Shown piece by piece: positions 1 through 9,190 of a DNA stretch of 64,000 nt. Where the stretch lies: positions 992,001-1,056,000 of the forward strand of contig JAUHXH010000002.1 in NCBI GenBank assembly GCA_030427085.1, read 5' to 3'. The translations under genes were made by a program, and so were the position numbers. The DNA comes from Gammaproteobacteria bacterium. GTDB taxonomy: Bacteria > Pseudomonadota > Gammaproteobacteria > Pseudomonadales > Halieaceae. The stretch's first letter is position 1. Every line of letters starts with the position of its first letter. The notes beneath the pieces are model-generated. The model was not told where the DNA came from. It ran no database searches and saw nothing but the letters and a program-made list of their open reading frames with translations.

Positions 1-544
1 CGTCCGGGGCACCGGTTTCCTCAGCTTCGACTACGCAGCGCCGGATCGTGAAGACGATCAGTGGCTTTATCTGCCCGCCCTGCGTAAGGTGCGCCGTGTG
101 TCGGCGGCAGATCGCGGGGATTACTTTCTCGGCACCGATTTCAGCTATGAAGACATCAAGCAGGAAGGGCGGCTAAGCGAGGCCGATTACCGCTTTGAAC
201 TGGCTCCGGATCAGCCGGCCGATTCGGAACAGATCGTGATACTTGCCACCCCGCGCAGCGAAGTGATTGCACAGGAACTGGGCTACAGCGGCACCCGGGT
301 CACCGTATCCCGTGCCAACTGGATGGTGATGACAGTCGAGTTCACGGACTTGAAGGGCAAACCCCTCAAGAAACTGGATGCCAGCGAAGTCATGCAGGTG
401 GACGGATTCTGGACCCGGCGTCAGCTGGTGATGGAAAACCTGCAAAGCGGGCACCGTTCAGAGCTGACTTTTTCCGAAGTGGATTTCAACAGCCCCATAG
501 CCGATCGGCTGTTCACTACCCAGGCCCTGGCGCGGGGGCGTTAG
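1..544 (+). CDS. Outer membrane lipoprotein-sorting protein (LolA-like), 3' part
   Basis: The reading frame is open from base 2, so the gene begins outside the window; about 180 C-terminal residues are visible. The text (a WLYLPALRKVRRV stretch, then alternating strands and a GHRSELTFSEVDFN tail) matches the LolA-superfamily outer membrane lipoprotein-sorting proteins that are usually encoded beside RND/MMPL-type transporters. The next gene, a barrel protein, starts 4 bases after the stop, as in those operons. A periplasmic lipid-carrier role is inferred from the family. The GTG at 89 is internal and not the start. Confidence 0.75.
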   Translation, partial: VRGTGFLSFDYAAPDREDDQWLYLPALRKVRRVSAADRGDYFLGTDFSYEDIKQEGRLSEADYRFELAPDQPADSEQIVILATPRSEVIAQELGYSGTRVTVSRANWMVMTVEFTDLKGKPLKKLDASEVMQVDGFWTRRQLVMENLQSGHRSELTFSEVDFNSPIADRLFTTQALARGR

Positions 545-548
545 GGCA

Positions 549-2396
549 GTGCTGCTGGAAAGGCTGCTGAAGGGCCGGACTGTCTGCCTGCTGGGTTTGT
601 GCCTCATGCCCACAGTTGCCGCCGCACTGGAGGTCGAGGCCATTCGTGTCGGCCGAAATGGGGGTCTGTCCCGGATTGTTTTTGATCTCGATTCAGCACC
701 CGAGTATCACGCTTTTAGCCTTACAGAACCGGCGCGTTTCGTCATTGATCTGGAGGCGGTAGCGGCGGCGGCAACGCTGGCGCGTGCCGAACTGGGCAAA
801 ACACCAATCGCCGATCTACGGCAGGCTGCACAGGGCGATGGCGTGCATCGCTATGTCCTCGACCTTACGCAGCCCTTGCATGCCCTGAGTATTCATACCT
901 TCGTGCTGGCACCAGATGCCTTCGGTGGCCATCGCCTTGTGGTGGACGTCCGGCCAGCCGTTGGAGAAGCGACGAGCGAAGCCGTGGCTGAAGCGGACGC
1001 TCCCCCGGCTGAGCCAGAGCCGCCGGTGGTGGCGACGCAGGTGTCGGAGGCTGCGTCGGCTGAGTCCCTGGGGCCCTCGGTATCTCAACCTGAAGCTGAG
1101 CAAACCGTCGCTGAACAAACTGTCGCCGATACGGGGGCCGCAACGCCCTGGATCAGCGGCCAGTTGGACCTGACATGGGAGCACGAAGCCGCGATCTCGG
1201 ATGGCGGCCTGCAGAAGTTTGAGTCACTGCTGCAACCGGCCTGGTATGGCCGTATTGGCGACGCCGTCGATGTCACCGCCATCGCACGCTTGCGCGCGGA
1301 TACCGAAGGCGAGCTTGGCCCGTCGGTGGATCGGCCAGTGAACTACAGCAAGCTCAACGGCCCGATCTATAACCGCAGTCGCGGCGAGCTCAGCCTGCGG
1401 GAACTGTACGTGGACTTCAGCACCGGCCCAGCGCAGTGGCGCGTGGGTAAACAACAAGTGGTGTGGGGACAGGCCGACGGTATCAAGGTGCTGGATCGAG
1501 TAAACCCACAGTCCTGGCGAGAATTTATTCTCGACGACTTCGACGATTCACGCATTCCCCTGTGGACAGTAGCCGTTGATACGCCGATCGGAGAGAGCGG
1601 CAATCTGCAGTGGCTGTGGATTCCTGACACCACCTACCATGAGCTGGCAGAGTCCGGCACCCCCTTCGCGTTCACGTCGCCACGGCTGGTGCCGGCTTTA
1701 CCGGGAGATGGTAGTCCGGTGGCAGTGGACTACGACAAGCCCGACGACCCGCTGGCAGACAGCGATGCCGGATTGGCTTACACCACCTTCCTGGGTGGTT
1801 GGGACCTCAGCCTGAACTACCTCTATCACTACGCGGATTTCCCGGTGATGTACCAGGATTTAGATGACGCTGGCCGCCCGCTGTTACGGCCGCGGTACGA
1901 GCGTAATCACCTGGTGGGAGCCACGGGCAGCACCGCGCTGGGCAGTTTGATCGTGCGCAGTGAGTTGGCCTATAGCACGAATGCTTACCATCTATCGCGC
2001 AACCTGACCGAGCGGGGCGTGGCTGAATCCACCGAACTGGCGGCGGTGCTGGGGCTGGACTGGCAGATGAATGGTGATCACCTGCTGAGTGCCCAGTGGT
2101 TTGTGAGCCATTTGGGCGACGTGGCAGAGGATCAGTTGTTCCGGGAGCAGACGGAACAAACCGTGTCTTTACTATGGCGAGGAGATTTCGCCAATGGCAA
2201 CTGGCAGGGGTCGGCGCTGGGACTGTATTCCGTCAATGACACCGACGCCATGCTGCAATTAAAACTCGCCTACTGGCTGCGGGGCAACGTGAAGGTCTGG
2301 TTGGGCGCCGACCTGTTCAGCGGCGATGCCAACGGACTGTTCGGCCAATACGACGAGCAGGATCGAATCCTGTTGGGCTTGGAGTACGGGCTGTAG
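549..2396 (+). CDS. AMIN-domain plus DUF1302-like outer membrane beta-barrel protein
   Basis: 615 aa with a GTG start 4 bases after the preceding stop, so the two genes are probably cotranscribed. A signal peptide (ending near VAAALE, residue about 25) is followed by an AMIN-like domain (about 27-135, with the FVIDLE and RLVVDVRP strands), an acidic Pro/Glu/Ala linker (about 135-195) and a C-terminal region of about 400 aa. That last part resembles DUF1302 barrels (WRVGKQQVVWGQADG, then VNPQSW and many aromatic strands) and ends in an amphipathic strand GLEYGL. Such proteins accompany LolA-like proteins and RND transporters. AMIN domains are known to bind the cell envelope; the cargo is unknown. 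Joining AMIN to a DUF1302-type barrel is not the commonest layout. Confidence 0.65.
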   Translation: MLLERLLKGRTVCLLGLCLMPTVAAALEVEAIRVGRNGGLSRIVFDLDSAPEYHAFSLTEPARFVIDLEAVAAAATLARAELGKTPIADLRQAAQGDGVHRYVLDLTQPLHALSIHTFVLAPDAFGGHRLVVDVRPAVGEATSEAVAEADAPPAEPEPPVVATQVSEAASAESLGPSVSQPEAEQTVAEQTVADTGAATPWISGQLDLTWEHEAAISDGGLQKFESLLQPAWYGRIGDAVDVTAIARLRADTEGELGPSVDRPVNYSKLNGPIYNRSRGELSLRELYVDFSTGPAQWRVGKQQVVWGQADGIKVLDRVNPQSWREFILDDFDDSRIPLWTVAVDTPIGESGNLQWLWIPDTTYHELAESGTPFAFTSPRLVPALPGDGSPVAVDYDKPDDPLADSDAGLAYTTFLGGWDLSLNYLYHYADFPVMYQDLDDAGRPLLRPRYERNHLVGATGSTALGSLIVRSELAYSTNAYHLSRNLTERGVAESTELAAVLGLDWQMNGDHLLSAQWFVSHLGDVAEDQLFREQTEQTVSLLWRGDFANGNWQGSALGLYSVNDTDAMLQLKLAYWLRGNVKVWLGADLFSGDANGLFGQYDEQDRILLGLEYGL

Positions 2397-2432
2397 TTCA
2401 GTGAGATTTGGGTAGAAGTCCGGCGAGAGCAC

Positions 2433-3785
2433 TCAGGCCTTGAGCCGGTATTTCTCCAGCATGTTGTACAGCGTGGGCCGGGTAATCCCCAGCGCGCTGG
2501 CCGCCTCGGAAATATTGTCGTTGCAATGCGCGAGCGCCCGCATGATGGCACTGCGTTCGGCTTCCTCCCGCACCTGCTTCATGTTCAGCGGCAATGGCTC
2601 TCTGTCGGTGTTCAGTTCGAGATCGCCGCGACTGACATAGCCATTGTCGGCCATGATGGTGGCGCGTTTGATACGGCTTTCCAGTTCGCGAACATTACCC
2701 GGCCAGTCGTAGCTCTCGATAGCGTCAATGGCGCCCTGGTCAAACCCCTTCACCGGACGTTTCATTTCGTCGGCAAAGCGGCTCAGGAAGGCTTTGGCGA
2801 GCACCAGGGCGTCGCCCTCGCGATCCTTCAGGCGCGGAATATTGATGGTGATTTCCGAGATGCGGTAGTACAAATCCTCGCGGAAACGGCCCTCTGCGAT
2901 GCGGGCGGTCAAGTCCTGGTGCGTTGCGCAGATGATGCGCACATCAACGGGAATTTCCTTGCGGCCGCCCAGGCGTTCCACCACGCGCTCCTGCAGGAAG
3001 CGCAGTAACTTGGCCTGCAGTTCCAGCGGCAGGTCGCCCACCTCGTCGAGGAACAGGGTGCCGCCATTGGCGTGTTCAATTTTGCCGATGGTTTGCTGGG
3101 TGGCACCGGTGAAGGCGCCTTTTTCATAACCGAAGAGTTCGCTTTCCAGCAGGTTTTCGGGAATCGCAGCGCAGTTGATTGCCACGATGCGCTCGCTACC
3201 CCGGTTGCTCAGCTCGTGCAGCGCCTGGGCGAAACGCTCCTTGCCGGTGCCGCTGGCGCCGAGCAAAAGGGTAGTGATGTCTGTGGGCGCAACCTTCTCC
3301 ACCATCCGGCAGACTTCCATCATCTGCGGGCTGCTGGCGATGATGCCCATCAGCGGCGATTCCTTGCGGTACTGCTGCAGTCGGCGGTTTTCCAGCTCCA
3401 GTTCGTACACGCTGTAGGCGCGTTCCACGATCAACCCGAGGATCTCGGCGTCCACAGGCTTTTGGTAGAAATCGTAGGCACCCAGGCCGATGGCTTTTAC
3501 TGCATTGGCGCGATCGTGGTCGCCGGTGACCACAATGACTTTGGTTTCGGGTACCAGGGAGAGGATTTCCTGCAGGGTCGCCATGCCCTCGGTAACACCG
3601 CCCGGATCGGGGGGCAGGCCCAGGTCGAGCAGTACCACGCCCGGCTGCACACGGCGCAACTGTGCCAGTGCCGCCTCGCGATCGCCGGCGATGACCACTT
3701 CAAAACCTTCGAAAGCCCAGCGCAACTGGTTCTGGAGACCCTCGTCGTCCTCCACTACCAGTAGATGTTTCTTTCCTTCACTCAA
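2433..3785 (-). CDS. prsR: PEP-CTERM-box response regulator PrsR (sigma-54 activator)
   Basis: 450 aa from a TTG start at 3785. The start is chosen because an AGGGGAA ribosome site lies just upstream and it gives an 8-base overlap with the prsK stop; the next upstream start would overlap prsK by 80 bases. The receiver domain (5-120) carries acidic residues E12-D14 and phospho-acceptor D54. The AAA+ domain (about 145-380) has Walker A GASGTGKE (176-183), the sigma-54 contact loop GAFTGA (223-228) and Walker B FLDE (245-248). A Fis-type helix-turn-helix ends the protein (412-448). This is the regulator family paired with PrsK in XrtA loci. Candidate targets are the sigma-54 sites at 8557, 12370, 12585 and 53159. 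Confidence 0.93.
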   Translation of the reverse strand: MSEGKKHLLVVEDDEGLQNQLRWAFEGFEVVIAGDREAALAQLRRVQPGVVLLDLGLPPDPGGVTEGMATLQEILSLVPETKVIVVTGDHDRANAVKAIGLGAYDFYQKPVDAEILGLIVERAYSVYELELENRRLQQYRKESPLMGIIASSPQMMEVCRMVEKVAPTDITTLLLGASGTGKERFAQALHELSNRGSERIVAINCAAIPENLLESELFGYEKGAFTGATQQTIGKIEHANGGTLFLDEVGDLPLELQAKLLRFLQERVVERLGGRKEIPVDVRIICATHQDLTARIAEGRFREDLYYRISEITINIPRLKDREGDALVLAKAFLSRFADEMKRPVKGFDQGAIDAIESYDWPGNVRELESRIKRATIMADNGYVSRGDLELNTDREPLPLNMKQVREEAERSAIMRALAHCNDNISEAASALGITRPTLYNMLEKYRLKA

Positions 3786-5913
3786 GCTCGACTTCCCCTT
3801 TGTCGGCGCTGTTGGCGGCACTGCTGTCGCCAGTTTCCCCAGCGGTGTTCTGCTCACTGAACTCCGCCGAACATGGTAGCACTATGCTGAATGTGGAACC
3901 TACGCCGGGGGCACTGGTCACGGTGATGTCTCCGCCCAAACTGCGAACGAATTCACGACTTTCGAAGGCGCCGATGCCCATACCCGTCAGCCCCTTGGTG
4001 GAGTCGAAGGGTTTGAACAGGCGGTCGCGGACGAATGCCTCGTCCATGCCGCAGCCGGTGTCGCTGACGTTTACGGTGACCGTGTCGGCGTGGCGCTGGG
4101 CGGTTACGAGGATTTCGCCGTCGCGGTCGGTGGCCTCCTGGGCGTTCTGCAGTACATGGCCGAACACGGTGGCCAGTTGCTCCGAATCTGCGTCGATCAG
4201 GGCATCGTCGGCATCGCTACCCAATATTGGCACCGGCTGGGCTACTGCACGCGCCTCGATGCTGCGCTGTAACAGGCCGAGCAGGGACACCGTGCCGGAA
4301 TGCGAGCCCCGCACCCCCGTGCGCATCTGTTCCATCAGCCGTTGCATACGCACCACCGAATTGCGCACGGTGTCGATCACATCGTCAACGAACGCCGGAT
4401 TGGTTTTATGTCGCTCGGCATTGGACACAATCAGGGATTGTTGCGCGAGAATGTTTTTCAGGTCGTGAATCACGTAAGCCGAGAGCCGGTTGAACGCTTC
4501 GAATTGGCGCGCTTCCACCAGTTCAGTGCTCGCCTGGTACTGCGCGAGGTGACTGCCGGCCTGTCGACCCGCCACCTTCAGCAGGTCGCGGTCTTCCCAG
4601 TTCAGGTCCGGGTGTAAATCAGAGCGTCGCAGGTACAGAATCCCCTGCAAGCTGTCGTTGAACATCAGGGGGATAACCAGCCAGCCACGCTCCAGCGCAG
4701 TGAGCCACGGTGGCAGCACCAGGCCCTCGTAGATGTCGGGGCTGCGCTGCCATTCACCGAGGTCGATGATCCACTGGCTGCTCTGCAGCCAGTCGGGTAG
4801 GTCGCCCAGCGGCAGGTTGCCCTCGGGCTCGGGCATGTTCCAGTGAGTCGCCAGGTAGAAACGGTTGCCCTGTCGGCTCCATAACAAGCCGGCTGGACTG
4901 TTGACCAGGCTGGCCAGCGCGCTGACCACAGTGATCGGCACACCGTCGCCGCCGGCGCTGAGGCGTTCGGTAAACTGCAGCCACTGCTCCCGATAATCGT
5001 ACTTGTAGCTGAAAAAGTTCTTGCTCAGCCAGACCCGGGTTTCCGCGCGAATCTTGCCGGAAAACAACAGCGCTACCAGCAGCAGGCCCGCGGCCACCAG
5101 GAAGGTTACCTGCAGTACGCCACCCCAGTTGCCGCCGAGGATACGAACGAAGTAACCCACTACCGCCATCAGGATCAGGTAGATGCCGGCCGCAAAGAGG
5201 GTGACGGAGTGGAACACCACATGGCGGGAAATCTGGATATCTGCCTTCCAGTTGGTATTGCGCGCAATGGCTACAGCCAGTAGCGGAACGGCAAGGCTCA
5301 CCACCACGCCTCTGGCCTGCCACAGCATAGTGTCCAGCTGCTGCAGTAGCAGTGCCTCGGCATACATGAAAAAGTCGTAACTGAAGATCAGCCCCAGCCC
5401 CAGGCAGAGGTACTTGCTGGACCAGCGTTCACCCTGGGTACCGTTTCTATAGATCTGCTCCAGCAACAGCAGGCCCACCACGGCCATGCCGAGCCAGGTG
5501 CTGAAGATCAGGTTGCGATACGCGCCACCGCTGATCGGTAGTACCGGGAACACCAACGGGCCCGCTACCAGGAGCAGGGCAGAAAGACCGGCCACAGGCC
5601 AGAACCAGCGTCGCCAGGCTTCACCGGCAAGCGGGTGAGCACTGCCCTCAAGGCGCTGCCCCAGCAAGTTGAGCAGAAGGAACAGCCAGCAGAGATTGCG
5701 CAGCAGTTCGGCGGCCTGCATCCACGCTACGGGGGGGTATTCCAGTACTGTCGCCAGGGCCACGGTACCGCCCCAGACGGCTGTGGCGAGGGTGGCGGCC
5801 AGTACCGAGAAGGTGAAACGCCGTTCGCGCCAGGCGAACACCAGCAATACACTGAGCCCGCCGTAAGCCAGCAGCGCGGTCAGGTAGCTGTACAGGCCGA
5901 TGTTGGCTGGCAT
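3778..5913 (-). CDS. prsK: PEP-CTERM system sensor histidine kinase PrsK
   Basis: 711 aa. The N-terminal third is hydrophobic with about eight to nine membrane segments (residues about 8-300). A GAF-like cytoplasmic domain follows (about 315-460), then a dimerisation helix with the phospho-acceptor His in VIHDLKN (about residue 480). The C-terminal ATPase (about 580-690) shows the DTGCGM and GMGIGAFESREF nucleotide boxes. This architecture is specific for PrsK of exosortase A loci. The gene is upstream of and overlaps prsR, so the pair is translationally coupled. It is divergent from the EPS genes, with 188 bases between. The signal sensed is unknown. The C-terminal 30 residues are acidic and low in complexity. 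Confidence 0.92.
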   Translation of the reverse strand: MPANIGLYSYLTALLAYGGLSVLLVFAWRERRFTFSVLAATLATAVWGGTVALATVLEYPPVAWMQAAELLRNLCWLFLLLNLLGQRLEGSAHPLAGEAWRRWFWPVAGLSALLLVAGPLVFPVLPISGGAYRNLIFSTWLGMAVVGLLLLEQIYRNGTQGERWSSKYLCLGLGLIFSYDFFMYAEALLLQQLDTMLWQARGVVVSLAVPLLAVAIARNTNWKADIQISRHVVFHSVTLFAAGIYLILMAVVGYFVRILGGNWGGVLQVTFLVAAGLLLVALLFSGKIRAETRVWLSKNFFSYKYDYREQWLQFTERLSAGGDGVPITVVSALASLVNSPAGLLWSRQGNRFYLATHWNMPEPEGNLPLGDLPDWLQSSQWIIDLGEWQRSPDIYEGLVLPPWLTALERGWLVIPLMFNDSLQGILYLRRSDLHPDLNWEDRDLLKVAGRQAGSHLAQYQASTELVEARQFEAFNRLSAYVIHDLKNILAQQSLIVSNAERHKTNPAFVDDVIDTVRNSVVRMQRLMEQMRTGVRGSHSGTVSLLGLLQRSIEARAVAQPVPILGSDADDALIDADSEQLATVFGHVLQNAQEATDRDGEILVTAQRHADTVTVNVSDTGCGMDEAFVRDRLFKPFDSTKGLTGMGIGAFESREFVRSLGGDITVTSAPGVGSTFSIVLPCSAEFSEQNTAGETGDSSAANSADKGEVELE

Positions 5914-5970
5914 AGGGTCGAGGACTCCTGTGGGCGTGGCCGAACCGTGCTCTGAATCACGTTCCAGCGT

Positions 5971-5999
5971 GGGACAGCGTTAGCGTTAAACACTATACT
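5971..5999 (+). promoter_or_regulatory. Candidate sigma-70-type promoter for the nucleotide-sugar genes
   Basis: GGGACA (5971-5976), a 17-base spacer and TATACT (5994-5999) lie about 100 bases upstream of the 4-epimerase start. The -10 matches the consensus in five of six bases; the -35 is weaker. On the other strand TTTACA, a short 15-base spacer and TATAGT overlap the same bases and could serve prsK. Confidence 0.35.
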
Positions 6000-6022
6000 C
6001 TGGCCCCGAGCGTGTAAACGCT
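5982..6022. repeat. Imperfect inverted repeat between prsK and the 4-epimerase gene
   Basis: AGCGTTAAACAC (5982-5993) and GTGTAAACGCT (6012-6022) are inverted copies differing by a one-base gap and one substitution, separated by 18 bases. The repeat brackets the overlapping candidate -10 boxes of the divergent genes, a plausible operator position. No regulator can be named from sequence. Confidence 0.4.
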
Positions 6023-6101
6023 ACAGAATTCGAGCTGAGAACCACCAGTCATTTTTTATCGGGTCGCCCCTGGCGAGCCGTAATGGGGACAACACTCATC
6101 C

Positions 6102-7154
6102 ATGTCAGCCTACCGTGGCGTGCAACAGGCATTGGTCGACCAACCGCGGGTATGGCTCGTCACCGGTGCTGCCGGTTTTATCGGCTCCCATCTGGTTGAA
6201 ACACTGCTGGGTTTGGGGCAAACCGTTACCGGACTGGACAATTTCGCCACGGGTCATCGTCACAATCTGGCGGCGGTGCGCGAGCAAGTCGGCGAAGCAG
6301 CCTGGGCCCGATTCCGCCTGATCGAAGGTGACATCTGCGATACGGAAACCTGCCGCCTGGCCTGTGAAGGTGTGGACTACGTGCTGCATCAGGCCGCCCT
6401 GGGCAGCGTGCCGCGCTCGCTGGCCGACCCGCTGACCACCCACCGAGCGAATGTGGATGGCTTTATCAACATGCTATTGGCCGCGCGGGATGCGGACTGC
6501 GCCCGCTTTGTTTACGCGGCTTCATCGTCCACTTACGGTGACCACCCGGCTCTGCCCAAGGTAGAGGACACCATCGGCAAACCCCTGTCGCCCTACGCCG
6601 TGACCAAGTATGTGAACGAGCTGTACGCCGACGTATTTGGCGCGAGCTATGGGCAGCAAACTATCGGCCTGCGTTACTTCAATGTGTTCGGCCCGCGTCA
6701 GGACCCGGCCGGCGCCTACGCCGCTGTTATCCCGCGCTGGTTTGCCGCACTGCAGGGTGGCGAGCGCTGCCAGATCAACGGTGACGGTGAGACTTCACGC
6801 GACTTTTGCTTCATCGCCAATACCGTGCAGGCCAATATTTTGGCCGCAACCGTACAGGATCAGGCGGCGGTCAATCAGGTGTACAACGTCGCTGTGGGCG
6901 ATCGTACGTCCCTGAATTCGCTGCACGACCAGATTCGTGCGCACCTGGCGGAAGTGACCCCGGCGTTGGCAGACCTGGCGCCGCGATACGCTGACTTTCG
7001 CAACGGCGACGTGCGGCATTCACAAGCTGATATCAGTAAGGCGCAACAATTGTTGGGCTATGAACCGGAATTCGACGTGCCAGCTGGATTGGCACTGACC
7101 GCGCAGTGGTTCCTGAACCAGGATCAGGCGCAACACATCAGGAGAGAAACATGA
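6102..7154 (+). CDS. wbpP: UDP-N-acetylglucosamine 4-epimerase (WbpP/TviC type)
   Basis: 350 aa, an extended short-chain dehydrogenase/reductase. The NAD-binding GAAGFIGSH motif is near residues 23-31, the SSS(T)YG active-site stretch near 142-147, and the catalytic YAVTK near 168. The text is typical of WbpP/TviC, which interconvert UDP-GlcNAc and UDP-GalNAc. The stop overlaps the start of the 6-dehydrogenase gene (ATGA), the usual pairing for making UDP-GalNAcA in Vi antigen and B-band LPS pathways. It is the first gene to the right of the divergent prsK promoter region. Confidence 0.88.
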   Translation: MSAYRGVQQALVDQPRVWLVTGAAGFIGSHLVETLLGLGQTVTGLDNFATGHRHNLAAVREQVGEAAWARFRLIEGDICDTETCRLACEGVDYVLHQAALGSVPRSLADPLTTHRANVDGFINMLLAARDADCARFVYAASSSTYGDHPALPKVEDTIGKPLSPYAVTKYVNELYADVFGASYGQQTIGLRYFNVFGPRQDPAGAYAAVIPRWFAALQGGERCQINGDGETSRDFCFIANTVQANILAATVQDQAAVNQVYNVAVGDRTSLNSLHDQIRAHLAEVTPALADLAPRYADFRNGDVRHSQADISKAQQLLGYEPEFDVPAGLALTAQWFLNQDQAQHIRRET

Positions 7155-8446
7155 GCGTGCTGGCAATTGTAGGGCTGGGGTATGTCGGGCTGCCACTGGC
7201 GGTGGCCTTCGGCAAGCAGCGGCGCACGATTGGCTTTGACCTAAACCAGGCCAAGCTGGATCACTACCGGGCGGGGCACGACCCCTCGGGTGAAGTGAGC
7301 CCGGAAGAGCTGGCGGCGGCGAGTCAGCTCGAGTTTACCGGCGATGCTGCCGACCTGGCCCAGGCTGATACGGTCATTGTGGTAGTGCCGACACCGATCG
7401 ACCAGGCCCACCAGCCCGACCTGTCGCCCCTCAAGGGTGCCTGCCGGACTGTGGGGGAAAACCTGAAGCCGGGAGCGACGGTGGTATTCGAATCGACGGT
7501 CTATCCGGGATGCACCGAGGAAGTGTGTGTGCCCTTGCTGGAGCAGTACTCCGGCCAGCGCTGGGCGAGCGATACGGGCGCTGAGGGTTTTCATATCGGC
7601 TATTCGCCTGAGCGGATCAACCCCGGTGACAAAGTGCACCGGCTGGAAACGATCATCAAGGTGGTGTCTGGCGACTGCCCCGAAACGCTGGATGCGCTGG
7701 CCAAGCTCTACGCCGAGGTGGTCGAGGCGGGTGTGCACCGGGCGGCCAGCGTGAAAGTGGCCGAAGCCGCCAAGGTAATCGAAAACACCCAGCGCGACCT
7801 CAATATCGCGCTGATGAACGAGTTGTCGTTAATTTTCAATCAGTTGGGGATCGATACCCTCGACGTTCTCGAGGCAGCAGGCACCAAATGGAACTTCCTG
7901 CCCTTTCGGCCCGGTCTGGTTGGGGGGCACTGCATCGGTGTTGATCCCTACTACCTGACCTACAAGGCGGAAGCCGTTGGCCACCACCCCCAGGTGATTC
8001 TGGCGGGCCGGCAGACCAACGACGGCATGGGCAAGTTCGTCGCCGAGCAGACGGTAAAAAGGCTGGTTCAGGGCGGACACGCCATTCGCAATGCACGGGT
8101 GACGGTGCTGGGTTTGACCTTCAAGGAAAACTGCCCCGACCTGCGGAACTCCCGGGTGGAAGATATCATTGCGGAGCTGAAGGACTACTGCTGCGACGTA
8201 CAGGTTCACGACCCCCTGGCGGACCCCGCCGAGGCCCGCGAGGAGTACGGCGTGGAACTGACCGCCTGGGACGATCTGCAACCGGCTCAGGCCGTGGTTC
8301 TGGCGGTGCCCCATACAGATTATTTGTCCCGAAATGTGAGCGATTTCCGGGCACTCATGGTGGACGGTGCTACACTGATCGATGTGAAATCCGTGTGCGA
8401 CCGGGAAGAACTGGCGGCCGCGGATATCCCCGTCTGGCGTCTGTAA
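7151..8446 (+). CDS. wbpO: UDP-N-acetylhexosamine 6-dehydrogenase (WbpO/TviB type)
   Basis: 431 aa. The start is the ATG at 7151, after AGGAGAG and overlapping the 4-epimerase stop; the protein then opens directly with the NAD-binding [10 protein letters not shown]. The catalytic Cys is in GGHCIGVDP (about residue 261), and the C-terminal UDP-sugar domain contains [14 protein letters not shown]. This is the WbpO/TviB/VipA branch of the UDP-glucose dehydrogenase superfamily, oxidising UDP-GlcNAc or UDP-GalNAc to the uronate in two NAD-dependent steps. With the upstream epimerase it predicts an N-acetyl-hexosaminuronic acid in the EPS. Confidence 0.88.
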   Translation: MSVLAIVGLGYVGLPLAVAFGKQRRTIGFDLNQAKLDHYRAGHDPSGEVSPEELAAASQLEFTGDAADLAQADTVIVVVPTPIDQAHQPDLSPLKGACRTVGENLKPGATVVFESTVYPGCTEEVCVPLLEQYSGQRWASDTGAEGFHIGYSPERINPGDKVHRLETIIKVVSGDCPETLDALAKLYAEVVEAGVHRAASVKVAEAAKVIENTQRDLNIALMNELSLIFNQLGIDTLDVLEAAGTKWNFLPFRPGLVGGHCIGVDPYYLTYKAEAVGHHPQVILAGRQTNDGMGKFVAEQTVKRLVQGGHAIRNARVTVLGLTFKENCPDLRNSRVEDIIAELKDYCCDVQVHDPLADPAEAREEYGVELTAWDDLQPAQAVVLAVPHTDYLSRNVSDFRALMVDGATLIDVKSVCDREELAAADIPVWRL

Positions 8447-8477
8447 CGGGCAAAAGCGGAAGAATGCGGGAAGCGGG

Positions 8478-8494
8478 TGTCAGAATTTTTTACA
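8478..8494 (-). promoter_or_regulatory. Candidate PrsR enhancer site (upstream copy)
   Basis: Read on the minus strand this is TGTAAAAAATTCTGACA. Related copies occur at 8533-8547 and 53249-53265, both also near sigma-54-type promoters. Its centre is about 97 bases upstream of the transcript start predicted from the 8557 promoter, the usual distance for a sigma-54 activator. Assignment to PrsR is inference. Confidence 0.4.
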
Positions 8495-8532
8495 GCTTGG
8501 AGGTTTGGTCGGTGCGCGAAGAATCTAACTGC

Positions 8533-8547
8533 TGTAAAAACAATGAC
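8533..8547 (+). promoter_or_regulatory. Candidate PrsR enhancer site (promoter-proximal copy)
   Basis: TGTAAAAACAATGAC, inverted relative to the copy at 8478. The two share a 10-base perfect inverted repeat, TTTTTACAGC / GCTGTAAAAA, at 8487-8496 and 8531-8540. It sits only 9 bases upstream of the -24 element. Confidence 0.4.
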
Positions 8548-8556
8548 TTAGAGTTA

Positions 8557-8572
8557 TGGCACAGTAATTGCT
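8557..8572 (+). promoter_or_regulatory. Sigma-54 promoter of the HPr-rel-A module
   Basis: TGGCACAGTAATTGCT matches the sigma-54 consensus TGGCAC-N5-TTGCW at every scored base, with GG and GC separated by 10. The predicted transcript start is near 8583. That would leave only 3 bases before the ATG at 8586 but a 30-base leader for the GTG at 8613. PrsR in the same locus is a sigma-54 activator. Confidence 0.8.
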
Positions 8573-8612
8573 GTGCTAGTGGTGCATGCCAATCAAACAA
8601 TGGGGCGATAGT

Positions 8613-9140
8613 GTGAGCACGCCGAAACAGGACAATTCAGTGAACAGCGCGAAGGATCTCGAGGCGCGTCGGCGGTTGTTAAAAGCCTCCGCGGCGGCAC
8701 CTCTCATCGCTACCCTGACCCCGAGTTCCGCCCTGGCCCTGTCCAGCGCAGCGGCATGTTCCCGTGGCGGTAAAGATGATCTGTCGGGCGAAAAGTACGC
8801 CACCTTTACGGACGATCCCCACGCCGACAGCGCGGTGCGCCGGCGCGTGGATTGCTGGACCAAGAACAAAGGGCCCGGCCCCAAGGAAGTCTATCTTATC
8901 GATGGCAACTACTACGACGGGCACGGTGGCTATGCAAGCGTGTCTCCGGACAAACTGCGCGACAACTACACGCATTCGGACAAGTACGTGTTGGTGATGT
9001 TTGATGTCAGTGGTTCCGGCGCGGTCGAGAAGGGTTCCTGGCCGATGGTTAAATCCGGTAAAGAAGGCATGAAAGGGACTCCACTGAGTGGTTCCTGCTG
9101 GGCTAGCATCAATGGCACCGGTACTGTAGATCTGGCCTGA
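8613..9140 (+). CDS. Exported small protein of unknown function heading the HPr-rel-A module
   Basis: 175 aa from the GTG at 8613, chosen because the sigma-54 promoter at 8557 predicts a transcript starting near 8583 and GGGGCG precedes this codon. Residues 19-24 (RRRLLK) followed by an Ala/Leu/Thr-rich stretch to about residue 45 look like a Tat-like or Sec signal. The mature part has cysteines at 49, 81 and 162, is Gly/Asp/Tyr-rich in the middle (about 95-125), and ends GTGTVDLA. I do not recognise a family. It is followed 50 bases later by a PqqD-like protein, an HprK-like kinase and a nucleotidyltransferase, so it is the obvious candidate substrate or partner of that module. That is inference. 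Confidence 0.65.
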   Translation: MSTPKQDNSVNSAKDLEARRRLLKASAAAPLIATLTPSSALALSSAAACSRGGKDDLSGEKYATFTDDPHADSAVRRRVDCWTKNKGPGPKEVYLIDGNYYDGHGGYASVSPDKLRDNYTHSDKYVLVMFDVSGSGAVEKGSWPMVKSGKEGMKGTPLSGSCWASINGTGTVDLA

Positions 9141-9190
9141 TTCTCAGTTTCAATCTCTTTTTCTAGGGCAGTCGCGCTGTCGTTGTTAGT

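Noticed and set aside
8586-8612. Upstream ATG start for the 175-aa exported protein
   Set aside because: It would lie 3 bases after the predicted sigma-54 transcript start and has no ribosome site; the GTG at 8613 fits better.
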